The position numbers and the translations under genes were made by a program. 64,000 nucleotides of DNA from Sediminihaliea albiluteola (GTDB lineage Bacteria; Pseudomonadota; Gammaproteobacteria; Pseudomonadales; Halieaceae). The DNA is taken from NCBI RefSeq assembly GCF_014077625.1, contig NZ_JACFXU010000013.1, positions 62,001-126,000 on the forward strand, in the 5' to 3' direction. How positions within the stretch are numbered: the stretch's first letter is position 1; each line of letters starts with the position of its first letter. This document shows, one piece after another, positions 15,693 through 24,102 of this stretch. Under the pieces are notes generated by a model, which had not been told where the DNA came from, searched no databases, and worked only from the letters and a program-made list of their open reading frames with translations.

Positions 15693-17993
15693 TTAGAAGC
15701 TGATGTTGGCCTGCACGCCGTAAGTTCTGGGGTCGCCAAAGTAGCTTGCTGTCCAGGTACCAAAAGGAACAGTGTTCAAGCGATACTCTTCATCGCTCAG
15801 GTTCTTACCCCACAGCGCTAACTCGAGCGTTGCGTTTGAAAGCGGGATTTCCGCCAGCGTGAGGCGAGCGTTTAGCAACCCTCGGCTATCAATCGCTGAA
15901 CTGGCATTTTGCGATGGGTTAACATAGGGTACATAATCGTCCACGTAGCTGTAATTCATATAGCCTCTAAGCTCCCCCCAGTGACCACGTGCGAAGGTGT
16001 AATCAATGCTGAGGTTGAGGGTGTTCTCGGGGGCATACTGAATGTCTTTTTCGCCGCTTTTGTCGACCACTGCGCCAATGACCGGGTCGAACTCCTTGAA
16101 CTCTTTATACTCTACATCTAAATAGCCGTAGTTGGCGCTGAGCAGTAAGTCTGCGTTAACTTGATAGGCAAGCTCGAGCTCAAAACCGCGCTTAGTCGCC
16201 TCCCCGGCATTGCGCACCTCTGAAGATGCTCCAGCGCCGCTAGTGAACACAGATAGCTGCAGGTCGGTTTCATCGTTGTAGAAGGCCGCAGCGTTGAGCT
16301 GCAGGGCGCCATCTAGCCAGCGCGACTTAATACCAAGCTCAATGGCGTCGACTTCCTGCGGGTCATAGCCTTGGCTAAATGCTACAGGGTCGTTGGACTC
16401 GCCGTTAAAGCCGCCGGCCTTCCAGCCCCGAGAATACTTAGCATAGGCATTGATGTCGGTGGCGATGTCATAAGTGACAATGAAAGTGGGTGCGACGTTG
16501 GTCCATTTGTCGTTAGCGCTGACTGAAAAGTCACCGGGGTGAATAACGTAGGCGTCTTTCTTTTCACGGGTCCAACGCAGCCCCAAAGTGGTGCTTAGAC
16601 GATCATCGAGTATCGGCGGACGCCACTCTAGTTGTCCATATACTGCGAGTTGCTCAGCGCTAAAACCGTATTGATTTTCGAGCAAAATAGGCGCGCCTAA
16701 CAAAGGTTCTAGCACTTCATTGAAAGGGGCCAGAGGGTCTAGGACATCTGCTTCCTCATCAAAGTAGTACAGTCCAAGGACCCAATCTGTGCGTTCAGTT
16801 GCGCCTGTAAGCTGTATTTCATGGGATAGTTGTTCATAAATTTCTTTTTGATCGATGGAGTGAAACAGCGAGAAGGGTGTGCCGTCATTATCGAGTGTTT
16901 GCCGAAAGTCCAGCTCCCGCGTGTTAAAAATATAGTTCACAACGACCTCACCGAGGCTGCCGACTTCACCGAGATTATAAGTTGCAAAGAATGAATGGCT
17001 GGTGGAATCAAACTTTTCATACTCGGGCGCATCGGTGCTGCTTTTGCTGAGGTTGTCGTCCTCATCGGATAGATATTTCTCTATGCCTGCAGGCAGTGGA
17101 AAGCCAAAGGTTGTGTCAGTCGGGTCAATGGCAGTCAGCTGGGCTTTGCCGGGGGTGTTATCTGCCTCGGCGTAGTTGAGCGTATAACGCAGTGCCAGGC
17201 GCTCTGTCGCGTCCCATAACACATCGAGTCGAGCACTGGCCTTATCAAGCTCGTTGTGGCCACTGTTGCCGGGCGGGTTAGGCTGGATTTCTGTGCCAAA
17301 TAAGGGGTGAATAACTGGTCCTTGGCGCGCGTTAACGTTGTCGTACAAGGGGTCGCGCCTTTCAATTCCCCCGGAAATTTTTGCCATAAGCTGACCGAGA
17401 TCGCCAAGGGATAGTGTCGCCGTATCCAAGGATCCTGCGATCTCGCGGTAATCGTAATTGCCGGCGCCGGCGCGCAAGCTACCGCCAAATTCACCGCTGG
17501 GCTGGACCGTAATAAAGTTGATCGCGCCACTAATGGTGTTTTTACCATACAGGGTACCCTGCGGGCCCCGCAGTACCTCCACCCGCTCAAGTTCAGAAAT
17601 GTTCATGACATTGCCAGAGAATTTGCCCACGTAAACGCCGTCTAGGTAGAGGCCAACTGTAGGCTCCCAGGTTATTGCTGGGTTTGAGGTCACCGAGCCA
17701 CGAATAGCCACGACCGCTTTGCCTGTATTAGTCGGTGCTGGTGAGATCATCACGTTAGGCGCAAAGGTAGCGAGGTCACCTAGGTCATCGATGGACATGT
17801 TCTGTAAGTCGTCTGTACCAAATGCTGTGATAGCAATCGGCGTATCCTGCAAGGACTGCTCTCGTTTTTGGGCGGTGACGACTATCTCTTCTAAAGCTTG
17901 CGCCTGTGCGAGCGCAGGTGTCATCAGAATGGCACCTGCTGCGCAGAGAGCGGCAGAAGGCAGAAGGGCGGGTATAGTTCTTTTTCTAAACAT
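15693..17993 (-). CDS. TonB-dependent receptor
   Basis: 766 residues. A signal peptide ends near ALAQA (residue 31), followed directly by a TonB-box/plug start (EEIVVTAQKREQSLQDTPIAI). The plug signature RGPQGTLYGKNTISGAINF is at about residues 140-158, and the barrel ends in an aromatic C-terminal strand (YGVQANISF). It imports an unknown ligand across the outer membrane using TonB energy. The family type (AQKREQSLQDTP) is common in sphingomonads and marine gammas that grow on hydrophobic or plant-derived compounds. A TetR gene lies upstream on the same strand, and a 7-bp inverted repeat sits between them. Confidence 0.93.
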   Translation of the reverse strand: MFRKRTIPALLPSAALCAAGAILMTPALAQAQALEEIVVTAQKREQSLQDTPIAITAFGTDDLQNMSIDDLGDLATFAPNVMISPAPTNTGKAVVAIRGSVTSNPAITWEPTVGLYLDGVYVGKFSGNVMNISELERVEVLRGPQGTLYGKNTISGAINFITVQPSGEFGGSLRAGAGNYDYREIAGSLDTATLSLGDLGQLMAKISGGIERRDPLYDNVNARQGPVIHPLFGTEIQPNPPGNSGHNELDKASARLDVLWDATERLALRYTLNYAEADNTPGKAQLTAIDPTDTTFGFPLPAGIEKYLSDEDDNLSKSSTDAPEYEKFDSTSHSFFATYNLGEVGSLGEVVVNYIFNTRELDFRQTLDNDGTPFSLFHSIDQKEIYEQLSHEIQLTGATERTDWVLGLYYFDEEADVLDPLAPFNEVLEPLLGAPILLENQYGFSAEQLAVYGQLEWRPPILDDRLSTTLGLRWTREKKDAYVIHPGDFSVSANDKWTNVAPTFIVTYDIATDINAYAKYSRGWKAGGFNGESNDPVAFSQGYDPQEVDAIELGIKSRWLDGALQLNAAAFYNDETDLQLSVFTSGAGASSEVRNAGEATKRGFELELAYQVNADLLLSANYGYLDVEYKEFKEFDPVIGAVVDKSGEKDIQYAPENTLNLSIDYTFARGHWGELRGYMNYSYVDDYVPYVNPSQNASSAIDSRGLLNARLTLAEIPLSNATLELALWGKNLSDEEYRLNTVPFGTWTASYFGDPRTYGVQANISF

Positions 17994-18323
17994 GGCTGCG
18001 GTACTCTTGTAATTTTATTGGGCTTGCCTAACAGTCAGAAATAGCGCGTAAAACTCTGAAATTTGCTGCGCCCCAGTAAGTGCTAAGTGCAAACAGAGTA
18101 GGCTTCAGATCGTTTAAGTATTTCTTAATGCAACTTTTGATGCATTAGTGCTGAGGCTAGTTCTGCTGTGACTTTTTGTCAATCCCCAAGCGAATATTCG
18201 GAGAGAGGGGAGGCTCTAGCCCTGAGTTAGACTGCGCTGGAAAACAGTTTTGGGAAACTTTAGACCCCATTGACTGCGGTTAAATTAAAGCTGAAGGAGT
18301 CTTTAGATAAAGGGAGGCGCGAG
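17994..18323. other. 330-bp gap between TonB receptor and TetR gene
   Basis: Holds the promoter region of the receptor and the TAATGCA-type inverted repeat listed separately. No gene is seen. Confidence 0.5.
18126..18147. promoter_or_regulatory. Inverted repeat upstream of the TonB receptor
   Basis: Perfect 7-bp arms TAATGCA and TGCATTA with an 8-nt spacer, about 130-155 nt upstream of the receptor start and about 180 nt past the end of the TetR gene. Its size and symmetry suit a TetR-family dimer, most simply the neighbouring regulator. Confidence 0.45.
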
Positions 18324-18914
18324 TTATGGGCTATATGCGTAGGAGCGTGCTAGACGGCTTAGCTGGGTGATAAGCGTTTCCTTGCTCTTGGTCCCAAAGC
18401 CCAGAGTAGTACTGATAATAAGCGGCGAGACAATTGTCATTATCACGGTCTGAGGATCAATATCCTCAGCTAGCTCACCAGCCGCTTGAGCTTCAACGAC
18501 CATACTTTTTAGTAAGTTCTGTATGGGCTGCCAGTACTCGACACTCACTAAGCTCTCGGCTGCTTGTGGATTTGCCAGCAGTGCACGGTTGATCGCGACC
18601 TCGGTGGGATCTGATAAAAAATCAGCCAGACTGCGCACTATGGCTTCCGCATTATCATGCCAGTTATTTTTGCTTTCTAAACTGAAACTCTGGTTGTGAA
18701 TTTCTATAGCTACTCGTATTAGATCTATATGCGTGGGCCAGCGACGGTACAAAGTGGTTTTATGAACACCGGAAGCAGCGGCAAGCTCGCTATAGCTAAA
18801 CTGAATGTTACCGCTCTTGATTAATTCGAGAACAGAAGTCGCTACGTTGTTTTTAATTTCCCGAGTTCTACCGCCGGGCCTAAGATCACCGCTCCGTGGT
18901 TTTGTATTAGTCAT
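18324..18914 (-). CDS. TetR/AcrR family transcriptional regulator
   Basis: 196 residues. The N-terminal helix-turn-helix reads NIQFSYSELAAASGVHKTTLYRRWPTHIDLI (split here as the FSYSELAAASGV and HKTTLYRRWP helices), with the TLYRRW recognition helix typical of the TetR_C_11 subgroup. The C-terminal ligand domain is helical and unspecific. It is codirectional with, and upstream of, the TonB receptor, which it may control through the intervening palindrome. The ligand is unknown. Confidence 0.9.
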   Translation of the reverse strand: MTNTKPRSGDLRPGGRTREIKNNVATSVLELIKSGNIQFSYSELAAASGVHKTTLYRRWPTHIDLIRVAIEIHNQSFSLESKNNWHDNAEAIVRSLADFLSDPTEVAINRALLANPQAAESLVSVEYWQPIQNLLKSMVVEAQAAGELAEDIDPQTVIMTIVSPLIISTTLGFGTKSKETLITQLSRLARSYAYSP

Positions 18915-19197
18915 GTGTGGTGCTCAGATATACGCTGGCTGTAAGCCGTGAATAAACATAGGTGGATAAGTAATGCTATAGGTACAGGTCGTTATGGCGC
19001 TGTTTTTTATCGGGCGAGAATAGTAGCTTTCTCTTTAGCATTTATCAAAACCCATTTTACAGCTATCTAAATATTGCCAGTACTTAGGCCTCACGCAATG
19101 CGAAGTCTGTTGTCAGTGCTGTGCAAGTAGTGGGTTCTACTCAATTTGTTGAATGGGGTATCCTGATGGCTGGTATGACAGCGACAAGGAATACATA

Positions 19198-20031
19198 ATG
19201 GAATTTTGGTTAGCTTGGTTTCATGAAACCAATCGTGGCAGTGAAGTAAAAGCCATTGCTAAAGGTGCTGAGCGCCTAGGTTATGCCGGTATTGCTTTGT
19301 CTGATCATGTGGCACTGCCCAAAGAGCAGCAGGCTAGGCATCCTATGCGAGGTATTCCATACGATCCTGAAATACCAAATATCGAGCCAATCACTACCGC
19401 AGCCACTATGGCAGCAGTTACGGAAAAGCTGCGTTTTATGACCTATGCTTATGTGATGGGGATGCGTGAGCCCTTCACAGTAGCCAAGCAAGCAGGTGCC
19501 TTGGCAGATTTAAGTGAGGGGCGTTTTGCGCTGGGTATAACACCAGGCTGGAACAGTGATGAAATAGCCTTACTAGGCCACGATCCTAGCACTCGAGGCC
19601 AGCGCTTCACTGAGTCTATTGATGTGATTAAGGGGCTGTGGGCTAGCAACTTATTTTCTTATGAAGGCAAACACTATCACTTTAAAGATGTAGGGCTCGC
19701 GCCGCGCCCAGCTCAGGCTCCCAAAATTTATATCGGTGGTAATTCGCCCATTGCAATTAAACGCGCCGCGAGCAATGCCGGCTGGATTGGCATGAATCAT
19801 TCGATCGATGAATTAAGCCCCTTGTTAACTCAGCTTGATGAGCTTTCAGAGGGTAAAGCAGAAAAGTATGTGATTGCCTCGGAGTCGATCAGCGATGATT
19901 ATGTTGCACGCTTGCAGGGCTTGGGAGTTAAAGGTGTCGTGTTAATGCCCTGGTCGGCTGAGGTACCAGCATCAGAGTCCTTGGAGGCAAAACTTCTTGC
20001 CATGGAAGCGGCAGCCAAGTACTGGCTGTAA
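19198..20031 (+). CDS. LLM-class (luciferase-like) oxidoreductase, TIGR03619-like
   Basis: 277 residues from ATG with AAGGAA 6 nt upstream; an earlier in-frame ATG at 19153 is disfavoured. It is a TIM-barrel flavin/F420 monooxygenase-like protein. Landmarks are E-R-L-GYAGIALSDHV near residues 26-38, the FMTYAYVMGMREPF strand, LSEGRFALGITPGWNSDEIALLG (the 'GRx-LG-G-GW' hallmark), and RGQRFTESIDVIKGLW. The second half matches APRPAQAPKIYIGGNSP. It could use FMN or F420. It is not in an operon, but a second LLM protein occurs 3 kb on. Confidence 0.82.
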   Translation: MEFWLAWFHETNRGSEVKAIAKGAERLGYAGIALSDHVALPKEQQARHPMRGIPYDPEIPNIEPITTAATMAAVTEKLRFMTYAYVMGMREPFTVAKQAGALADLSEGRFALGITPGWNSDEIALLGHDPSTRGQRFTESIDVIKGLWASNLFSYEGKHYHFKDVGLAPRPAQAPKIYIGGNSPIAIKRAASNAGWIGMNHSIDELSPLLTQLDELSEGKAEKYVIASESISDDYVARLQGLGVKGVVLMPWSAEVPASESLEAKLLAMEAAAKYWL

Positions 20032-20142
20032 ACAAGCTAGGCTATAGCATGCCGATGCACTTGTGCTAGCACTGCAGCCCGAGGGTACTTAGCTGCGCTA
20101 CTGCGACCTCGTCGAAAGCGTGCTTATTTAGGCAATAGTCAC

Positions 20143-20799
20143 TCAGGCATGGCGTTGATAGCTTAGCAGGCGTCCGCGATAGGGAGCTACCTCACCTTCT
20201 TCAAAGGCTAGGCGTGTCTCGTTTAGCTGGAAGCCCTGTTCTTTCATAGCGCGGCTGAACTGGTTGCGGTAGCGGCGGCCAGGGCAGGTGATCAGCACTT
20301 TGGCACTGGGTGCAGCGAGGACTTGCACTAGCTCGGCTAACTGTGCTGGATGGTCGCGCTCGTAGAGAATATCGCTGCCAAGGATCAACTCAAAGCGGCC
20401 GATATCGCGCGGCGTCTCACTCCAGGGCAGGTGAAGGTAGGGGACATTTGGCAAGTCGTTGAGGGCGGCATTGTAATCTAAAAAATCTTTGCTCAGTGGA
20501 TGGTGGTCACTAGCGGTGATGTTCGCACCGCGCCACTGCAGGATCAGGCTTGGCAGGCCCAAGCCGCAACCTAACTCTAATATACGTCGCTCTTTGAGCT
20601 TCAGCTTTTTGACTACGCCAGCTAACACGAGGCTGGCTGGCCAGAGCTGGCCAAAAAGACTCCAGTTTGCGGAGGAAATACCCTCGCTTTTAGTAATGGA
20701 ATCTGATTTGGCGTATTGATTGCGATCGCGCAGGGCGCGTAAGCGGCCGCTGAAGGCACCGATATCGATCTGTAGTTTGCGTGTTTTGTAACCGGGCAT
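20143..20799 (-). CDS. Class I SAM methyltransferase (METTL21/ETFB-KMT-like)
   Basis: 218 residues. The SAM-binding motif I is ILELGCGLGLPSL (residues 73-85), motif II acidic residue lies in ASDHHPLS, and GSDILYERDH is the post-II motif. The D-[IV]-[LV]-Y motif and the preceding NWSLFGQLWPAS segment resemble the lysine methyltransferase group (Methyltransf_16, METTL21/22, ETFB-KMT). It probably methylates a protein, but the target is unknown. The start is well set by GGAGGAGTC. It is convergent with the LLM gene. Confidence 0.75.
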   Translation of the reverse strand: MPGYKTRKLQIDIGAFSGRLRALRDRNQYAKSDSITKSEGISSANWSLFGQLWPASLVLAGVVKKLKLKERRILELGCGLGLPSLILQWRGANITASDHHPLSKDFLDYNAALNDLPNVPYLHLPWSETPRDIGRFELILGSDILYERDHPAQLAELVQVLAAPSAKVLITCPGRRYRNQFSRAMKEQGFQLNETRLAFEEGEVAPYRGRLLSYQRHA

Positions 20800-21102
20800 G
20801 GCGACTCCTCCTGTGACGCTGGCCGATAGTACTGCTGCAGGATAGGCAGGTGCTGAGATAGCTTGTTATATCATATTTGTCCAATTATTGTTTCTGTTAG
20901 CGCGGTCGCTCGCCACCTTAGCCTCCGCAGCGGCAAATCTCGCGCCAGTGATAATAGTGAGCGCCACCGGCTCCGAGATAATTACTTATATCAAACTGTT
21001 ATAATAAGCAGTAACACAGTCAAAAGGTCGCAAGATCCTGCTGAGTTTGCCTTGCCAATACTTTGTTAAGCGAGGCCATTAAGGCCAAACAGGAGGGCTC
21101 CA
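20800..21102. other. 303-bp divergent intergenic region
   Basis: Between the minus-strand methyltransferase and the plus-strand DCC gene. It contains the extended -10 promoter listed separately. No gene is seen. Confidence 0.4.
20997..21005 (+). promoter_or_regulatory. Extended -10 promoter (TGtTATAAT)
   Basis: A perfect TGN-TATAAT element lies about 98 nt before the DCC gene start. There is no good -35 hexamer, which is normal for extended -10 promoters. It probably drives the DCC gene and perhaps the lipoprotein gene after it. Confidence 0.45.
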
Positions 21103-21516
21103 ATGAGCTACAGCAGCCATGCGGAACAAAGCGCTGAAACAGAGCTATCTGCGGACCAAGAAGTTCAGCTCAAGGTCTACTATGATGCGGCATGTCCTCT
21201 CTGCCGCCGCGAACGCCGTCGCTATGAGTCATGGCAAAAAGCGGCCGAAGGTGTGGCTTGGCTTGACGTTAACAGCCACCATGAGCACTTGATTGCCCGG
21301 GGAGTCGTCCCGCGCGAGGCACTGCTGTCGCTGCATGTAGAAGACGCTGCAGGTCAGTTTTATGATGGTATTGATGCTTATGTGTTGCTGATGCGTCGTG
21401 TGGCGCATTTGCGCTTCCTGGCCTGGCTGATCGCTCTGCCGCTTATCAAGCCCGTACTGAGCTGGGTATATCAGTGGCAGGTGCGGCGCAGGCTAGCCCG
21501 TGATGGGCGGCTTTGA
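21103..21516 (+). CDS. DCC (DUF393) family thiol-disulfide protein
   Basis: 137 residues. The motif YYDAACPLCRRE (Cys31, Cys34) is the DxxCPxC thioredoxin-like hallmark of DUF393 proteins. An unusually long polar N-terminus (about 22 residues) precedes it. The C-terminal third is hydrophobic with a helix (FLAWLIALPLIKPVLSWVYQW), as is usual in this family. A redox or membrane-associated thiol role is inferred. The ribosome site is AGGAGG. A lipoprotein gene follows after 41 nt. Confidence 0.85.
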   Translation: MSYSSHAEQSAETELSADQEVQLKVYYDAACPLCRRERRRYESWQKAAEGVAWLDVNSHHEHLIARGVVPREALLSLHVEDAAGQFYDGIDAYVLLMRRVAHLRFLAWLIALPLIKPVLSWVYQWQVRRRLARDGRL

Positions 21517-21557
21517 ATGCTAAGCATCTCGCGGCAGCCGACTGAGCCGAGCTGTTT

Positions 21558-21923
21558 ATGATCCACTTCCAGAGCTTCGCCAATGCCCCCCTGCGATTGA
21601 TTGCCGCTATAGCCATCGTGCTGCTTGCTAGCTTTCTACTGGCTTGTGACGGCCAGACTAAGGCTAAACAGGTCTCCTTGTCTGTGCTGGTGGCGAGCCA
21701 GTCGGATTACGATGACAGCCAAGTTATTACCACAGGGGTGGTGCGCCGCTTTGAGGAACCATTGCATTACTGGATTGAGGATGAGGACTTAAATCGGGTC
21801 GAAGTTTTTCCTCATGACAAAATAGCCCCTTATTTGGGCGAGGTCGTAGAGCTAGAGGGCCGTTTCCTGTTTTCGGCCACGGCAGGGCGACGACTGACGC
21901 TGACAGAGATCAAGCAAAGGTAG
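21558..21923 (+). CDS. Small OB-fold-like lipoprotein
   Basis: 121 residues. A hydrophobic signal ends in the lipobox LLAC|D at about residue 30, which predicts a lipid-anchored periplasmic protein. The mature part is beta-rich, with V-I-T-T-G-V-V-R-R-F, HYWIEDED, RVEVFPHDKIAPYLGEVVELEGRF and RRLTLTEI in order. This arrangement resembles small OB-fold domains. No specific family is recognised. It is codirectional with the DCC gene and may share its promoter. Function is unknown. Confidence 0.68.
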   Translation: MIHFQSFANAPLRLIAAIAIVLLASFLLACDGQTKAKQVSLSVLVASQSDYDDSQVITTGVVRRFEEPLHYWIEDEDLNRVEVFPHDKIAPYLGEVVELEGRFLFSATAGRRLTLTEIKQR

Positions 21924-22012
21924 TGCTCGAGATCTGTCGATATTGTTGACTGGCATCTGCCGCTAAAGACGCGTGCAGGTTGATATAGACATTGACATGG
22001 TATGGGTAAACA

Positions 22013-22864
22013 TTGCTTAAGGACTTATTAGATAAACTCGAAGAGAACTCGGATATCGACGCTTACTCAGATCTTGATAGCTATCGAGATCTTGATCCAT
22101 TGACTGATCTTAATTTTGCCGCCGATTTTGATAACTACTCGACTGAGCCTGAACTGTTTTTAGATGTGCCCTATGTGCCCACTAAGGAAAGCTTGGTAGG
22201 GGAAATACTGGATCTGGCGAAGGTTGGTCCAAGAGATTTGCTCTATGACCTAGGTTCCGGGGATGGCCGAATCGTGGTGGCAGCCGCCAAGGAGCGAGGC
22301 TCTAGGGCAGTCGGCATCGACCTCGATCCGATCAGGGTAGCAGACGCAATGGAGTATGCCGGCTGGTCGGGCGTTGAATACATGGTGGACTTCATTGAGG
22401 GCAGTATATTTACTGAAGACATTAGTGAAGCGACCGTGGTTACACTTTATCTGTTGGATTCGGTCAATCTAGAGCTGCGTCCGCGGCTGCTGCACACCCT
22501 TCGACCAGGTACGCGTATCGTCTCACATGCTTTTAACATGGGTGACTGGGCAGCCGATGAGCGGCGCTCCCTCAGTGGCGCAACCCTCTACAAGTGGGTG
22601 GTGCCTGCTCAGATTGCCGGCACTTGGGAGTGGAATAGGGCGGACGGGAAAACCTACCGTATTGAACTGCAGCAAAAGTTTCAAAAGGTATCTGGCAGCG
22701 TCTACTTGGATGGTGAAAAAGCCCATCTGGAAAGTGCCAAGCTGAGCGGTTGCCGCTTAGAGCTCATGTTGCGCGAGCACAAGACTGCTCCTTTTGACTG
22801 TTTTACGCTGCAGTATTCGGACAGCCGAGGGGGCAGCGAGCTGCTTTCCGTTACGGAAGATTGA
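22013..22864 (+). CDS. SAM-dependent methyltransferase, FAM173/lysine-KMT-like
   Basis: 283 residues from a TTG; no in-frame ATG with a ribosome site is available, so the N-terminus is uncertain. An acidic, Asp-rich leader (about residues 8-45) precedes DVPYVPTKESLVGEILDLA and the SAM motif LLYDLGSGDGRIVVAAA (about 75-91), then GIDLDPIR. LYLLDSVNLELRPRLL and TRIVSHAFNMGDW are hallmarks of the bacterial FAM173/ATPSc-KMT-like group. A C-terminal beta domain of about 90 residues (VPAQIAGTWEWN onward) is unusual for the family and may bind a ligand. The target is unknown. Confidence 0.7.
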   Translation: MLKDLLDKLEENSDIDAYSDLDSYRDLDPLTDLNFAADFDNYSTEPELFLDVPYVPTKESLVGEILDLAKVGPRDLLYDLGSGDGRIVVAAAKERGSRAVGIDLDPIRVADAMEYAGWSGVEYMVDFIEGSIFTEDISEATVVTLYLLDSVNLELRPRLLHTLRPGTRIVSHAFNMGDWAADERRSLSGATLYKWVVPAQIAGTWEWNRADGKTYRIELQQKFQKVSGSVYLDGEKAHLESAKLSGCRLELMLREHKTAPFDCFTLQYSDSRGGSELLSVTED

Positions 22865-23032
22865 TACACATTGCCCCGTTGAAGCCAGCTCGCTGTAAGT
22901 GAGTAGAATCTTATTTGGAGATCATGGGGCCTTTGCGCTGTCTCGTTTGAGCAGAGATTAAAGTTTGGTCCTAGTCGAGTTCAGCGCTAAAACATCGCCA
23001 AAATAAAACACTAATAAAATGGAATATGCTAC

Positions 23033-24001
23033 ATGATCAAAGACAATTCATTAGAGGCCACAACACCAGCTCTTTCAATACAACCTTTGAATTTCGCGCC
23101 GAGTGATCAGGGGCCGGGTGGATGGCAATGGCTGTTCAATCAAGCAGAAGGCGCAGATGCTGCGGGTATCGATCGCCTGTGTGTCTCAGAGCACATCGTC
23201 ATGGGAGAGAACCTTGAAGCTTATGCGGACCCAAAGTCAGGAGGAACAAAAGGGGGCCAGCAACCCACAGGCCCAGATGGTCACTGGCTAGACCCAATCG
23301 TGCTGCTTTCGATGTTTGCTGCTCGCACTCAAAATATCCGCTTGATGACCGGTATTCTTCTGGCGGGATTGCGTCGGCCGGCAACTCTGGCCAAGACTTT
23401 GTCTACTCTAGATACCCTATCACTCGGTCGGCTTGATATCGGTGTCGGAGTAGGCTGGCAGCGCGAGGAGTACCAGGCGAACGGTGTCAGCTTTGAGAAG
23501 CGTGGAAGGCACCTCAATGAAACACTCGAAATCTGCCAAATACTGTGGAAAGAGAAGTCGGCGGCCTACCATTCTGAGTCAGTACAATTTGACAAGGTGC
23601 ATCTGAACCCGAAGCCTCTTCAGGCTGAGGGAGTGCCTTTGTGGATAAGTGGCCGGCTCAACAAAAATGTTCTGGAACGCATAGTGCGCTTTGGTAGCGG
23701 CTGGATTCCCTGGGGGGAAGACGCCAACAATCCGATAGCCGGTTTAGAAAAGATCCGTGACGAGCTAGCTAAGGCGGGGCGTGATAGTACGGGTTTTCAG
23801 TGTACGAGCTATCTGCCGGTCATTACAGGACACAATGGGCAGCTCGATCTAGATGCCATGATGGCCGCTGTCGGGCCTATGGTAGAAGGTGGAATTACCG
23901 ACATTCGAGTGAGACTTGAGCTGCCATCGGAACGAAATGCTGTCGAAGATTACTTAAGTCCCGTGGTAGGAGCGTTCCGCGAGACGGTTGGGCGCTCGTA
24001 A
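23033..24001 (+). CDS. LLM-class (luciferase-like) oxidoreductase, TIGR03619 family
   Basis: 322 residues. TIM-barrel landmarks are ADAAGIDRLCVSEHIVMGEN, IRLMTGILLAGLRRPATLAKTLSTLD, LGRLDIGVGVGWQREEYQANG (the GRxxxGVGVGW hallmark) and KRGRHLNETLEICQILW, followed by LNPKPLQAEGVPLWISGR. These match F420-dependent LLM proteins annotated TIGR03619, although the cofactor could be FMN. It is convergent with the second TonB receptor. The substrate is unknown. Confidence 0.84.
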   Translation: MIKDNSLEATTPALSIQPLNFAPSDQGPGGWQWLFNQAEGADAAGIDRLCVSEHIVMGENLEAYADPKSGGTKGGQQPTGPDGHWLDPIVLLSMFAARTQNIRLMTGILLAGLRRPATLAKTLSTLDTLSLGRLDIGVGVGWQREEYQANGVSFEKRGRHLNETLEICQILWKEKSAAYHSESVQFDKVHLNPKPLQAEGVPLWISGRLNKNVLERIVRFGSGWIPWGEDANNPIAGLEKIRDELAKAGRDSTGFQCTSYLPVITGHNGQLDLDAMMAAVGPMVEGGITDIRVRLELPSERNAVEDYLSPVVGAFRETVGRS

Positions 24002-24034
24002 AAACCGCTAGGCAATGCCAGTGTGATCAGGCTA

Positions 24035-24065
24035 GCAGCGGGTGGTGCCATGTGCCGCCCGCTGC
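24035..24065. terminator. Hairpin between LLM gene and TonB receptor (convergent)
   Basis: Perfect 8-bp GC-rich arms GCAGCGGG and CCCGCTGC with a 15-nt loop, in the 101-bp gap between convergent genes. There is no T-tract on either side. A bidirectional terminator is plausible. Confidence 0.4.
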
Positions 24066-24102
24066 AGCTAAAGGGCTTTGTTACTCAGACTGACAGTCCT
24101 AT

